Assembly: GCA_937871285.1 (NCBI GenBank)
Contig: CALMQS010000014.1
Coordinates: 1-64,000 of the forward strand
Direction of reading: 5' to 3'
Origin: an uncultured Sphingobacteriales bacterium
GTDB lineage: Bacteria > Bacteroidota > Bacteroidia > Chitinophagales > Chitinophagaceae
DNA length: 64,000 bases
Every line of letters begins with the position of its first letter. Within the stretch, counting starts at the first letter, position 1. The notes beneath the pieces were generated by a model, which saw nothing but the letters and a program-made list of their open reading frames with translations, did not search any database and was not told where the DNA came from. A program made the translations under genes and the position numbers. Below are positions 34,423 through 43,917 of the stretch, piece by piece.

Positions 34423-35385
34423 ATGACGAAGCTTGAACGCATTATTATAACATCGCGGCCTGTTGATTTTATAATAACCCGGTCAAAGCAGTTGATCTTG
34501 CCGGGTTTCCAGGGATTGCCCCTGTATGATGTTGTATTGTTTTTACTGAGGCAAATTAAAAAGGAAGGTTTGAATATAAGAGCGGCGGCCATTTCATTTA
34601 ACCTGTTAATGGCTATCCCCCCGTTTCTTATTTTTTTATTTACGCTGGTGCCTTACCTGCCCGGGCAACAGGATTTTGTAAGAGAGCTGCTTCGGCTAAT
34701 AAGAGACCTTACCCCTAACCGTGATACGTATATATGGGTAAGGGATTTTATAGTAGATTTTACAAAACCACGCAGCGGATTACTGTCCATAGGTTTTATT
34801 ACAGCAGGTTTCTTTGCATCCAATGCAATGCTGGGAATAATGAATTCCTTTAACCGCTCTTTACATGTGATGTACAGGCAAAAAAGAAATTTTTTTCAAA
34901 GCAGGGGCACTGCATTAAAACTTACCTTTTTTATCGCCACCATATTTATGGCATCTATCCTGCTGCTGATTTCACAGGGCAGTATATTAAGAAGTGTTTT
35001 ACGCTGGATGAATATAGAAAGCGACACAATCCGCTGGTGGATCAGTTCACTGCGCTGGATTGTAATTATAGCTTTAATTTATTATGCTATCGGACTGATA
35101 TACCGTTTTGCGCCCGCTATTCAGCGAAAATGGAATGTCAATTCACCCGGAACGATCCTCGCTACCTCTTTAATCATCCTGCTTACCATATTGTTCAGCT
35201 ACTGGGTTAATAATTTTGGCACCTATAACAAAGTGTATGGCTCCATAGGCACGGTAATCATCCTGATGTCCTCCTTCTTCTTTAATTCTCTCATCCTGTT
35301 AATTGGCTTTGAATTGAATGTCAGCATCAACCACCTCAAAATGGAGGCGGAGACCAGGCAGGAAAAAGAAGAAGGACAAGGGTAG
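34423..35385 (+). CDS. YihY/BrkB family inner-membrane protein
   Basis: The protein has six hydrophobic segments between residues about 58 and 305, after a cytoplasmic N-terminus. The family pattern is clear: AAAISFNLLMAIPPFLIFLF, the later FNRSLHVMYRQKRNFFQSRG, and YKVYGSIGTVIILM-like helix. The family was once called ribonuclease BN, but that role has been dropped; its function is unknown. It is 320 residues and probably co-transcribed with mltG. Confidence 0.88.
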   Translation: MTKLERIIITSRPVDFIITRSKQLILPGFQGLPLYDVVLFLLRQIKKEGLNIRAAAISFNLLMAIPPFLIFLFTLVPYLPGQQDFVRELLRLIRDLTPNRDTYIWVRDFIVDFTKPRSGLLSIGFITAGFFASNAMLGIMNSFNRSLHVMYRQKRNFFQSRGTALKLTFFIATIFMASILLLISQGSILRSVLRWMNIESDTIRWWISSLRWIVIIALIYYAIGLIYRFAPAIQRKWNVNSPGTILATSLIILLTILFSYWVNNFGTYNKVYGSIGTVIILMSSFFFNSLILLIGFELNVSINHLKMEAETRQEKEEGQG

Positions 35386-35484
35386 GGGTTAGGTGCCGTT
35401 AAAGGAGGGGAGAAGCTGATGGAAAATCCGGCCGATTTGTTTAATTTGCCTGATCGCCAGTAAATTATAAATTAAAGCCATGCT

Positions 35485-36132
35485 ATGCCGGTAATATCTC
35501 CCTCTTTATTAGCCTGTAATTTTTTAAAGCTGCAGGAAGAATGCGATATGCTGAACGAAAGCGATGCAGATTGGTTTCACCTGGATATAATGGACGGGCG
35601 TTTTGTACCCAATATCAGTTTTGGGATGCCTTTAGTTGAAAAGATCCGTAAAGCCACAAACAAACCCTGCGATGTGCACTTAATGATCGAAGAGCCCGGC
35701 AGGTACGCGGCCGATTTTAAAATAGCGGGCGCCGATCATCTTATTGTTCATTATGAAGCCTGTCCGCACCTGCATCGCAATATTCAGCAAATCAAAGACC
35801 TGGGAATGAAAGCGGGCGTAGCTATTAACCCTCATACCCCTGTCCAGTTATTGCAGGACATTCTTCAATACACTGATATTATTTGCATGATGAGCGTAAA
35901 CCCGGGTTTTGGCGGACAGGAGTTTATAGCACACACCTTAACCAAGATACAGTTGCTCCGCCAGCGCATTGATCAGTTGAAGCTCAATACGATTATTGAG
36001 GTGGATGGAGGCATTACAGTTGAAAATGCTCATGCGGTTATTGAAGCCGGAGCACATGCGCTGGTAGCCGGCACCACCATTTTTAATGCCCCGGATCCCC
36101 GGGAAGTAATACACCGGCTGAAGCATATATAA
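35485..36132 (+). CDS. rpe: Ribulose-phosphate 3-epimerase
   Basis: Rpe interconverts ribulose 5-phosphate and xylulose 5-phosphate in the pentose phosphate pathway. The TIM-barrel motifs are all present: SLLACNF, HLDIMDGRFVPN, DVHLMIEEP, MSVNPGFGGQ and EVDGGI with the catalytic Asp. It is 215 residues, as usual. It stands alone, 99 bases after the BrkB gene. Confidence 0.95.
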   Translation: MPVISPSLLACNFLKLQEECDMLNESDADWFHLDIMDGRFVPNISFGMPLVEKIRKATNKPCDVHLMIEEPGRYAADFKIAGADHLIVHYEACPHLHRNIQQIKDLGMKAGVAINPHTPVQLLQDILQYTDIICMMSVNPGFGGQEFIAHTLTKIQLLRQRIDQLKLNTIIEVDGGITVENAHAVIEAGAHALVAGTTIFNAPDPREVIHRLKHI

Positions 36133-36344
36133 AATACTGGTGTTCAATGGTAGATATGCCATAATCCGCTACGTATAACCCCGCATTCACATCATGTTTT
36201 TTTGTATGTAATGCAGATTGCTGCTGCTTTCTGTTAGCATAAGGTAATGCCGCTACAGAAAATAACAAACCTCATAATAATAGTTTTGTGTACCCGTTTA
36301 ATGTATGATAATTTCATTTTTATCGAATTTTAATTTCTACCCCC

Positions 36345-36995
36345 GTGAAAAAATTTACTTTAATTGAACCCAACACTATGGAGAAGGTTATAGCTATTTG
36401 CCAGCAGTATACTCCATTGGATGACACCAGCCAGCAGGCGCTGCAGCGTATTATTACGTTAAAGGAGTATCGCAAAAATGATCATGTATTTGAGCAGGAT
36501 CAGTTTTGTGGCGATCTTTTTGTGATTGTAAAAGGCTCTTACCGGCTTTTTCATAAAGCAACACAAAAGGAGCACACTACCTGGCTGGGATATGATGATC
36601 ATATCATATCTTCTCTTCATTGTTTATTGTTTAATACACCCGCAAGAGAAACCATGCATATCCTGGAGGATTCGGTTATTGGTGTAATACCTTATAACGA
36701 ATTGCTGAGCCTGGGCCGTCAGTATGCCGCAATAGACAAGCTGAACCGCACTATCATGAGCATCTTTATTATGGAAATGCAGGAAAACCTTTTTGCTACC
36801 CGTTTTATGGAAGCGGCAGACCGCTACCATTATTTTACACAAAAGCAGCCTGAAGCTTTGCAGCGTATACCACTAACCTATCTCGCTTCTTTTCTGGGTA
36901 TTACTAAAGAAAGCCTTAGCAGGATCCGTTCAGGATTCAGAACAAGAGATAACAGCTTTGGATTGAACAATTCTTACCTGCGAAACGCTTCATAA
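36345..36995 (+). CDS. Crp/Fnr-family transcriptional regulator
   Basis: This 216-residue protein has a cNMP-binding-like beta-roll (about 40-130) and a C-terminal winged helix with YLASFLGITKESLSRIRSGF. It is of the short Bacteroidota type and has no N-terminal cysteine cluster, unlike the FNR-like protein at 14000. The frame begins with GTG at 36345; an ATG 11 codons later is an alternative start. Its target is unknown, since the neighbours are housekeeping genes. Confidence 0.85.
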   Translation: MKKFTLIEPNTMEKVIAICQQYTPLDDTSQQALQRIITLKEYRKNDHVFEQDQFCGDLFVIVKGSYRLFHKATQKEHTTWLGYDDHIISSLHCLLFNTPARETMHILEDSVIGVIPYNELLSLGRQYAAIDKLNRTIMSIFIMEMQENLFATRFMEAADRYHYFTQKQPEALQRIPLTYLASFLGITKESLSRIRSGFRTRDNSFGLNNSYLRNAS

Positions 36996-37030
36996 CCATC
37001 GGCACAACAAGATTGAATAATAATGAGATC

Positions 37031-37066
37031 AAGGAAATTGAAATTCGTTTCAGTTTCCTTTTTTTT
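37031..37066 (+). terminator. Strong rho-independent terminator
   Basis: A 13-base stem, AAGGAAATTGAAA at 37031-37043 against TTTCAGTTTCCTT at 37048-37060 with one mismatch, is capped by a TTCG loop. It is followed by a T-run to 37066. It closes the Crp-family gene. Confidence 0.9.
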
Positions 37067-37166
37067 AGCCCATATACCGTGAGCTAACCTGACATACCCG
37101 ATTTTAACGATAGGGCAACGCGCAATAATGGCGTGAATATTGTTGATTTAGCTGATAAAACACTTT

Positions 37167-37382
37167 ATGGGAACGTATGCATTAAAACTGGAACGCCCAT
37201 GGGATTATGTAAAGGAATTGCTGAAGGAGAATGATTACAGGCTTACAGATGAAGATTTGCTATATGTGCCGGGAAAGGAAGAGGAATTGCTGGAGCGGCT
37301 GGCTATAAAAATGAGCAGAACTAAGGATGAAATAAGAATGCTGATAGAAAGTATTTCAGCTAATGACAGGCTGGCTTTTTAG
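37167..37382 (+). CDS. Small CsbD-like protein
   Basis: This is a 71-residue charged helical protein. The core W-x-x-V-K-E-L-L with LTDEDLLYVPGKEEELLERL and the following KMSRTKDEIRMLIE helix follow the pattern of the CsbD family of small stress proteins (WNxxKGKxK, LTDDDL, GKxDELxGRxQ). The N-terminal lysine-glycine part is diverged. An independent gene is supported by the terminator just upstream and the lack of any larger frame. Confidence 0.6.
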   Translation: MGTYALKLERPWDYVKELLKENDYRLTDEDLLYVPGKEEELLERLAIKMSRTKDEIRMLIESISANDRLAF

Positions 37383-37436
37383 GTACTTACGGCAATTGGT
37401 TATTACCGGCAAACGCCTACTGTTGGTGCGATACAC

Positions 37437-38651
37437 TTAACGTTGCCCGGGTTTTCGTTTATAAAATTTCCTTTGTGGTTTCCGGTCGCCGGATCTTTTA
37501 CGCGGTTGCCATGCGGGCGCCTGCCCCAGGAATTGTGGTAATACTGCTTTTTCTACTTCTTTATCAATTAAAGCTTCAATAGCGGCAAAGCTGTTTTGTT
37601 CCTTTTCGCCCACCAGCGTAAAAGCCATGCCATCGGCTTCAGCCCTTGCTGTTCGGCCAATGCGGTGCACATAATCCTCCCCGTCACGCGGCACATCGTA
37701 ATTAATAACAAGGTCAATGGTATCAATATCAATCCCACGGCTTAAAATATCGGTGGCCACCAGTATGGGTATGCGCCCGCTGGTAAAGCTGTTCACCACA
37801 TTTTCGCGTTGCGATTGCACCAGGTCGCTATGCATTTCTTCCACTACAAAACCGTTTTGTTTTAGCATTCTTGTCAGCACTTTTACATTTTGTTTACGGC
37901 TGCAAAAGATCAGTACACTTTTATAAGGCGTTTTGGTTAATAAATATTTTACCAGCGGAAGCTTCTGCTGTTCATATACTATAAAAGCCCGTTGTACAAT
38001 TTTTTCGGGTGGGCGGGAGATTGCGATATTAATTTCTACCGGGTTAACAAGGATCTGCTGCGCCAATTTCCTTATTTTGGGAGGCATGGTTGCCGAAAAC
38101 AATAAGGTCTGGCGTTTTGAGGGCAGTTGGGTAATGATCCTGTTGATTTCATCCTGGAAGCCCATATCTAACATACGGTCTGCCTCATCTAATACCAGAA
38201 ATTGTAGTCCTTTTATAGATACATAGCCCATATTAAGATGGGCTATAAAACGGCCGGGCGTACAAATAATAATATCGGCGCCCATCTGCAGGGCTTTTTT
38301 CTCACCAACAAAATTCTGTGCATCGCTGCCGCCATACACCGCCAGTGAGCTGATGGAAGTAAAATACGTGAGTCCTTCTAAGTGCTGGGCAATTTGTATT
38401 GCCAGCTCCCGTGTAGGCACAATGATCAGTGCCCGCACATCCCCGGCGGTATCTTTTTCCAGCAGGCGATGAATGATGGGGAGCAAAAATGCGGCTGTTT
38501 TACCGGTGCCGGTTTGTGCTGAAGCTATGATATCCTTTCCAGCCAGTATGGGAGGTATAACCTGTTCCTGCACCGGGGTGGCTGTTTCATAGTTCGAGGC
38601 TTCTATTCCTTCCAGCAGGTTGGGGTGAAAGTTAAATTCTGTAAAACGCAA
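37437..38651 (-). CDS. DEAD-box RNA helicase (RhlE-like)
   Basis: The protein unwinds RNA duplexes using ATP. All helicase motifs appear in order: a Q motif (ATPVQEQVIP), ASAQTGTGKTAAF, PTRELA, TPGR, DEADRMLD, SATMP and the C-terminal HRIGRTARA. A short basic tail ends the 404 residues. No ATG precedes the Q motif in this frame, so it starts with TTG at 38651. A new cold-shock or ribosome-assembly role cannot be told from sequence. Confidence 0.92.
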   Translation of the reverse strand: MRFTEFNFHPNLLEGIEASNYETATPVQEQVIPPILAGKDIIASAQTGTGKTAAFLLPIIHRLLEKDTAGDVRALIIVPTRELAIQIAQHLEGLTYFTSISSLAVYGGSDAQNFVGEKKALQMGADIIICTPGRFIAHLNMGYVSIKGLQFLVLDEADRMLDMGFQDEINRIITQLPSKRQTLLFSATMPPKIRKLAQQILVNPVEINIAISRPPEKIVQRAFIVYEQQKLPLVKYLLTKTPYKSVLIFCSRKQNVKVLTRMLKQNGFVVEEMHSDLVQSQRENVVNSFTSGRIPILVATDILSRGIDIDTIDLVINYDVPRDGEDYVHRIGRTARAEADGMAFTLVGEKEQNSFAAIEALIDKEVEKAVLPQFLGQAPAWQPRKRSGDRKPQRKFYKRKPGQR

Positions 38652-38794
38652 ATGATATAAGTATTTTATGTTATTTCAGTGAGTTCAGTTCCTTAGCAGG
38701 AACAAGTAAAGATAATTGAAAATTGCCAGTGCACCTTATCCGGCTTTTGTAAAGTGTCGTATTTTATTTTTAAGAGCAGATAAAAAATTCCTTA

Positions 38795-40108
38795 TCATTT
38801 CACTTTTGATGTATACGGCCCGAACACATCTTTTACCGGCATATCTTCCCGGCTGTCGTCTAATATGATCACGTAATATTCCCTGCCTCCCGGCAATATC
38901 CGCACTACAATATGTCCCTGCAGGCTTTTGTAAGAGCGGTCAACCAGCGTACCTATTACGTATTTGTTCGCGTCAAGCATATTGGTGGTAAACAGGTCCC
39001 GCGGGCCTTCATACAAATAGGGCGTGGTTAAACGACGCAGCACTTCTTCTCCCGGGTGATCGGACGACCAGGACTGCTGGATCCATACCCTGGGCTTAAA
39101 AGTTTTAACCTGGAACTCGTTTACCGCGTCGCGGTTGCCATGATGGTCTAATGTGGCAATATCCACTTCTCCCACGGCTTTGGCAACCGGGGTTTCCACA
39201 TCTTTCCACCATTCATCGCCATAAGATACAATGCCGCCGCAATCGCCGCCGGAATAATAGGTAAACGGCCCGTAATGCAATGTTAATACAAGGCTCAGCC
39301 CGTTTTCACTTGGCCAACTGCGGGGGTTGCCGGTATCAATGGCCGGGAAAAAGGAAACAACGCTGCTGTCCTTACCTGTCCATATCTGCCCGTTTGCTTT
39401 TACATTCCGTACATAAAAAGATGGATATTGCCGGGGATGGTATTTCATTTGTATCTGGCTGTTGCTGCCGGCTTTAAGCTGCGCTGCTTTCATTCCTTTT
39501 TGTTGCTGCGCAGCAATAAAATCAAAGTAGTTCTGCATCGTTTTACCAAAATTAATTTCGCCGCTGAACCTGTCTTTATGCTTTTTTATATCATACGGGT
39601 AATTATAGTCGGGGTATCCCCTGTCTAACAAATAATGTATAGGAATAAGCTCCCCAACTCCCGTGATGCCGCTCAGGCTGTATTTTCCGGTTGCCGACCG
39701 TTTCGCCCCGGGATACCAGCTTCCAAAATGATCATCATGAAAGTGGGAGATAGCAGCATAATCAATTACCGCTTTATCTTTTAACGGCGATACCTTCCTG
39801 ATATATTCCGCAATCCATTCATACGCTCTTTTGCTGTAATTGGGCCGCATAGCGGCGTTGCGGGGCGTAAAGGCGCGGTTACTTGTTGGGTTCATTTCTC
39901 CTGCGTCAAAAAGCAGGGTAGTGCCATCGGGGAAAATATAAAACGCGGCATCACCCCAACCGGTATTAATATGATGCAGATCGAGGTAACCTTCTTTCCA
40001 GGCAGGCAAGGGCTGACCCGGCGTGGCAATTTGCGCAAATGAAGGGAGCAATATACCGGTTAATATAGCCAAAAATGCGGCATGCCTTAACATGTTAGGT
40101 GCTTGCAT
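38795..40108 (-). CDS. Secreted metallo-beta-lactamase-fold hydrolase
   Basis: A signal peptide (AAFLAILTGILLPSFAQ) leads into a metallo-beta-lactamase domain with metal motif SHFHDDHFG, and LDHHGNRDA further on. The ordering resembles ComEC/Rec2-type hydrolase domains, but there are no membrane segments, so it is a free exported enzyme of unknown substrate. I start at the ATG at 40108; the longer frame to 40138 adds ten residues before the signal peptide, and a still shorter start at MLRHAA is possible. About 437 residues. Confidence 0.8.
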   Translation of the reverse strand: MQAPNMLRHAAFLAILTGILLPSFAQIATPGQPLPAWKEGYLDLHHINTGWGDAAFYIFPDGTTLLFDAGEMNPTSNRAFTPRNAAMRPNYSKRAYEWIAEYIRKVSPLKDKAVIDYAAISHFHDDHFGSWYPGAKRSATGKYSLSGITGVGELIPIHYLLDRGYPDYNYPYDIKKHKDRFSGEINFGKTMQNYFDFIAAQQQKGMKAAQLKAGSNSQIQMKYHPRQYPSFYVRNVKANGQIWTGKDSSVVSFFPAIDTGNPRSWPSENGLSLVLTLHYGPFTYYSGGDCGGIVSYGDEWWKDVETPVAKAVGEVDIATLDHHGNRDAVNEFQVKTFKPRVWIQQSWSSDHPGEEVLRRLTTPYLYEGPRDLFTTNMLDANKYVIGTLVDRSYKSLQGHIVVRILPGGREYYVIILDDSREDMPVKDVFGPYTSKVK

Positions 40109-40285
40109 GATGTTGAATTGATAGTGCCGAAAATACAACTAAGCCATGCTATTTGCAAAAGTTACAGGAACAATTAATAATGATTTGATCGCTCTACCGT
40201 TAACACTATTGTTTGCTAAAACGAACGAATTCCATAATCATGATGATTTATGTAATATTGTCCTGTTAAACCAGTTAATTTGCTG

Positions 40286-42793
40286 ATGCCTGCTACCAGA
40301 ACATTATTTGTCGCGTTTTGTATGCTGATATCTTCTATGCTGCAGGCACAACAAAAAGCTGCTGTTGTTTCCGGTAAAGTGGTAGATGCAGCGGAAAGAC
40401 CATTAGCTAAGGTAACGGTCACTGTCTCAGGCAGTCAAACAGGGGTATTAACCTCCGATTCGGGTAGCTTCTCTATAAAAGTACCTGCCGGAAAAGCCAT
40501 AGCGCTCACCTTTTCCTCCACTGGTTTCCATACGGTTCAGCGTAGTTTTTATCTCAGTGAAAACGAGCACGAAAAGGTTGTAATCCGTTTGGAAAGCAGT
40601 TCCAAAATGCTGCAGGAAGTAATTGTGAAAGATGATAGGGAAAGAACGGAAACCGGTCTCATACGGCTTAACCCAAAGCATGCGCTCACCATTCCTTCTG
40701 CTACCGGCGGCGTGGAAAGCCTGATCAAAATATTTGTAGGAAGCAATAATGAGCTTACGTCACAGTATACGGTGAGGGGAGGTAATTATGATGAAAACCT
40801 GGTGTATGTAAATGACTTTGAAATTTTCAGGCCTTACTTGGTACGCAGCGGCCAGCAGGAAGGATTAAGCTTTATAAACCCTGAGCTTACCGGTGGTCTC
40901 AGCTTTTACAATGGCGGCTTCCAGGCAAAGTATGGAGACAAAATGAGCAGTGTGCTTGATATTCAGTATAAAAAGCCCAAAAGCTTTGCAGGATCTGCCT
41001 ATATAAGCTTATTAGAACAGGGCTTTCATGTGGAGGGCGTTTCGCGAAATGAAAAGTTCAGCTATTTAGTGGGAGTACGCAACCGGTCGAACAGGAACCT
41101 GCTGGGCACACAGGAAACAAAAGGTAATTATATTCCTTCTTCGTCCGATATTCAGGCTTTGTTTACTTACCAGATAAACAGTAAGTGGCAATTAGAATTA
41201 CTCGGCAATTTGTCGGGCACAAAATTCACGCTTATACCTGAGGAAGCAAAACTCACTTCATCTGTTCTTTCCCCTTTATTTAGCGCTAATCTTGGGCTTG
41301 ATATTTATTTTGACGGCAAGGAGCAGGACAGGTATCTGACCAATATGCTTGGGCTAAGCGTAGTACGGCAGGTAAACAAAAAACTGAAACTGAAGTGGAT
41401 GCTGAGCCGGTTTGAAAACAGGGAGCAGGAAGCCTACGATATTACCGGCGCGTATTTGTTTGGGGAAAGAAGTTTTGATAAGTCACAACCCGATTTTGGA
41501 TCTATTATTAACCCGCTGGGTGCGGGGGTATTTATCAACCATGCCAGGAACACATTAGCTATAGAAAACTGGAATATATCTCATAAAGGCGGGTGGGATA
41601 ATAAAAAGCATTTTGTTCAATGGGGTGTAAGTGCAGAAAAGACACTGATCACTGACCGGCTGAGCGAATGGGAAGCACAGGATTCCGCAGGCTATACCCT
41701 CCCTTACCAGGCTGCGCAGTTGCAATTGTATACTGTAAGAAAATCAGCAACCGATCTTGATGTGAATAAGCTTTCGGGTTATATACAGGATAATATATCA
41801 TTTGGCGCCGCATCGCATATTACGGTGCAGGGCGGCATACGGTTTAATTATAATGAGCTGAACAAGGAGTTCCTGTTGTCGCCGCGTTTACAAATGTCGT
41901 GGATGCCCGATACAGATAAAGACTGGGTGTTGAGGCTGGCGGCGGGCGCTTATGATCAGCCGCCATTTTACAGGGAGCTGAGAAAGTACAACGGCTCCGT
42001 AAATACAGCGGTAAAAGCACAACGAAGCTGGCAGGTAGTAGCAGGCGCCGACCATAATTTTACATTATGGGAACGCCCTTCACGAATGACAATAGAAACT
42101 TATTATAAACATCTAAATCATGTTGATCCTTATGATATAGATAATGTACGGATCCGTTATTTTGGCGATAACAGCGCTAAAGCGTATGCAACGGGCATTG
42201 AGCTGCGCCTGTTCAGTGAACTGGTTAAAGACGCGGAAAGCTGGGTTAGTATAGGACTAATGCGCAGCATGGAAAAAATAAACGACTTTCATTATTACCG
42301 GTATAAAAATGCGGGTGGTGAGTTGATAACCGCGCAAACCGATGACCAGGTAATTGCCGACAGCGTTCGTTTTGATAAAGGATGGATGCGGCGTCCCACA
42401 GACCGGCTGGTTACTTTTGGGATGTTCTTCCAGGATTATTTAAGCACCAACAAGAATTTTAAGGTGCATTTAAATATGATTTACGGAAGCAATATGCCTT
42501 ATAATATCCCCGGAAGTGTGCGCTACCGGAACGGGTTAATTATTGATCCGTATATGCGGGTTGATATTGGTTTTAGCGCTTTATTATTAAGCAGCGACAA
42601 AAGTAACCGCAGAAGTCATAATCCTTTCCGGAAATTCGATAATATATGGGCAAGCCTTGAAGTGTTTAACCTGCTCGACCGCGACAATACCATATCCTAC
42701 ATGCTGATCAAAGATTTTTCCAATGCGGTATATGCTATCCCTAACCGGTTAACGCCAAGATTATTCAATTTTAAAATGCTGGCAAGGTTTTAA
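40286..42793 (+). CDS. TonB-dependent outer-membrane receptor with carboxypeptidase-regulatory-like domain
   Basis: A signal peptide ending near LQAQQ is followed by a carboxypeptidase-regulatory-like domain (about 25-110, VSGKVVDAAERPLAKVTV). A plug domain comes next (TVRGGNYDENLVYVNDFEI), then a beta-barrel of roughly 600 residues ending in an aromatic residue (KMLARF). It imports an unknown substrate with energy from TonB. No SusD partner follows, so it is not a SusC-type polysaccharide system. The ATG at 40286 is preferred to the TTG two codons earlier. Confidence 0.92.
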   Translation: MPATRTLFVAFCMLISSMLQAQQKAAVVSGKVVDAAERPLAKVTVTVSGSQTGVLTSDSGSFSIKVPAGKAIALTFSSTGFHTVQRSFYLSENEHEKVVIRLESSSKMLQEVIVKDDRERTETGLIRLNPKHALTIPSATGGVESLIKIFVGSNNELTSQYTVRGGNYDENLVYVNDFEIFRPYLVRSGQQEGLSFINPELTGGLSFYNGGFQAKYGDKMSSVLDIQYKKPKSFAGSAYISLLEQGFHVEGVSRNEKFSYLVGVRNRSNRNLLGTQETKGNYIPSSSDIQALFTYQINSKWQLELLGNLSGTKFTLIPEEAKLTSSVLSPLFSANLGLDIYFDGKEQDRYLTNMLGLSVVRQVNKKLKLKWMLSRFENREQEAYDITGAYLFGERSFDKSQPDFGSIINPLGAGVFINHARNTLAIENWNISHKGGWDNKKHFVQWGVSAEKTLITDRLSEWEAQDSAGYTLPYQAAQLQLYTVRKSATDLDVNKLSGYIQDNISFGAASHITVQGGIRFNYNELNKEFLLSPRLQMSWMPDTDKDWVLRLAAGAYDQPPFYRELRKYNGSVNTAVKAQRSWQVVAGADHNFTLWERPSRMTIETYYKHLNHVDPYDIDNVRIRYFGDNSAKAYATGIELRLFSELVKDAESWVSIGLMRSMEKINDFHYYRYKNAGGELITAQTDDQVIADSVRFDKGWMRRPTDRLVTFGMFFQDYLSTNKNFKVHLNMIYGSNMPYNIPGSVRYRNGLIIDPYMRVDIGFSALLLSSDKSNRRSHNPFRKFDNIWASLEVFNLLDRDNTISYMLIKDFSNAVYAIPNRLTPRLFNFKMLARF

Positions 42794-42818
42794 AAAAGTC
42801 TTCACAAATGTGTATAAG

Positions 42819-42826
42819 TAATTTTG
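42819..42826 (+). promoter_or_regulatory. Candidate -7 box of the phoH gene
   Basis: TAATTTTG matches TAnnTTTG and lies about 97 bases before the phoH start, just after the end of the TonB receptor gene. It would give a leader of about 90 bases. Confidence 0.35.
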
Positions 42827-42922
42827 TATTTTATATACCGCTAATCCTTAAATTTGGATATAATGGAAAAGGGTAGTCTGTAATTTTTGAACGACTATTT
42901 GTGAAAAATAAAAAGAACTGAA

Positions 42923-43915
42923 TTGACAGAAACAATCATTAACCTGGAAACCGTTAACCCTATTGAATTTTTTGGCGTTAACAATGGCAAGCTTGATCTT
43001 CTTAAAAAGAAATTCCCCCTTTTAAAAATTCTCAGCCGCGGTACACAAATTAAGCTCAGCGGCGCCCCCGAACAGATTGAATCGGCAAAGGAAAAGATCG
43101 TATTGCTTATTCAATATCTTGAACGTAACGGGCATGTAAGTGAAAATTATTTTGAGCAGATACTGGGTGGCGACGATGCGGAAACCGTAGATCATTTTGT
43201 AGAGCGCAACAGTAACGACATACTGGTGTTTGGTCCTAATGGTAAAAGTGTAAGAGCCAGAACGCCAAATCAGAAGCGGATGGTAACGGCAGTTGATAAA
43301 AATGATATTGTATTTGCTATTGGTCCTGCCGGAACTGGCAAAACTTATACCGCTGTAGCATTGGCGGTGAGGGCTTTGAAGAATAAATCGGTGAAGAAGA
43401 TCATTCTTACCCGGCCGGCTGTGGAAGCCGGGGAAAGCCTGGGTTTTTTGCCTGGTGATCTGAAAGAAAAAATTGATCCTTATCTCCGCCCGTTATACGA
43501 TGCGTTAGACGATATGATACCTGCCGATAAGCTGGGTTACTATATGAGCACCCGTGTAATTGAAATAGCGCCACTGGCATATATGCGGGGTCGTACGCTG
43601 GATAACGCGTTTATTATTTTGGATGAGGCCCAGAACGCTACCGACCTGCAGATCAAAATGTTTTTAACGCGTATAGGCGCCAATGCAAAGGCTATTATTA
43701 CGGGAGATATTACACAGGTAGATCTTCCCAAGCACCAGCGCAGCGGACTGGAAAAAGCTACCCGTATATTAAAGAATATTGACGGCATTACGCATATTGA
43801 GCTTGATGAAGATGATGTGGTGCGCCACCGCCTGGTTAAGGCTATCATTAAAGCATACGACAGGGATCATGAACGGTTGCAAAATTTGAATAAAGAACGT
43901 GATGGCAATAACTGA
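42923..43915 (+). CDS. PhoH family ATPase
   Basis: An N-terminal region of about 110 residues with a KH-like part is followed by the PhoH ATPase with Walker [16 protein letters not shown] and Walker [12 protein letters not shown]. PhoH/YbeZ proteins act with the YbeY nuclease in ribosomal RNA processing. The frame begins with TTG at 42923; a stop codon lies seven codons upstream and no ATG is closer. The product starts MTETIINLE as in relatives, so the TTG start is well supported. It converges on the M42 gene with a two-base gap. Confidence 0.92.
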   Translation: MTETIINLETVNPIEFFGVNNGKLDLLKKKFPLLKILSRGTQIKLSGAPEQIESAKEKIVLLIQYLERNGHVSENYFEQILGGDDAETVDHFVERNSNDILVFGPNGKSVRARTPNQKRMVTAVDKNDIVFAIGPAGTGKTYTAVALAVRALKNKSVKKIILTRPAVEAGESLGFLPGDLKEKIDPYLRPLYDALDDMIPADKLGYYMSTRVIEIAPLAYMRGRTLDNAFIILDEAQNATDLQIKMFLTRIGANAKAIITGDITQVDLPKHQRSGLEKATRILKNIDGITHIELDEDDVVRHRLVKAIIKAYDRDHERLQNLNKERDGNN

Positions 43916-43917
43916 TC

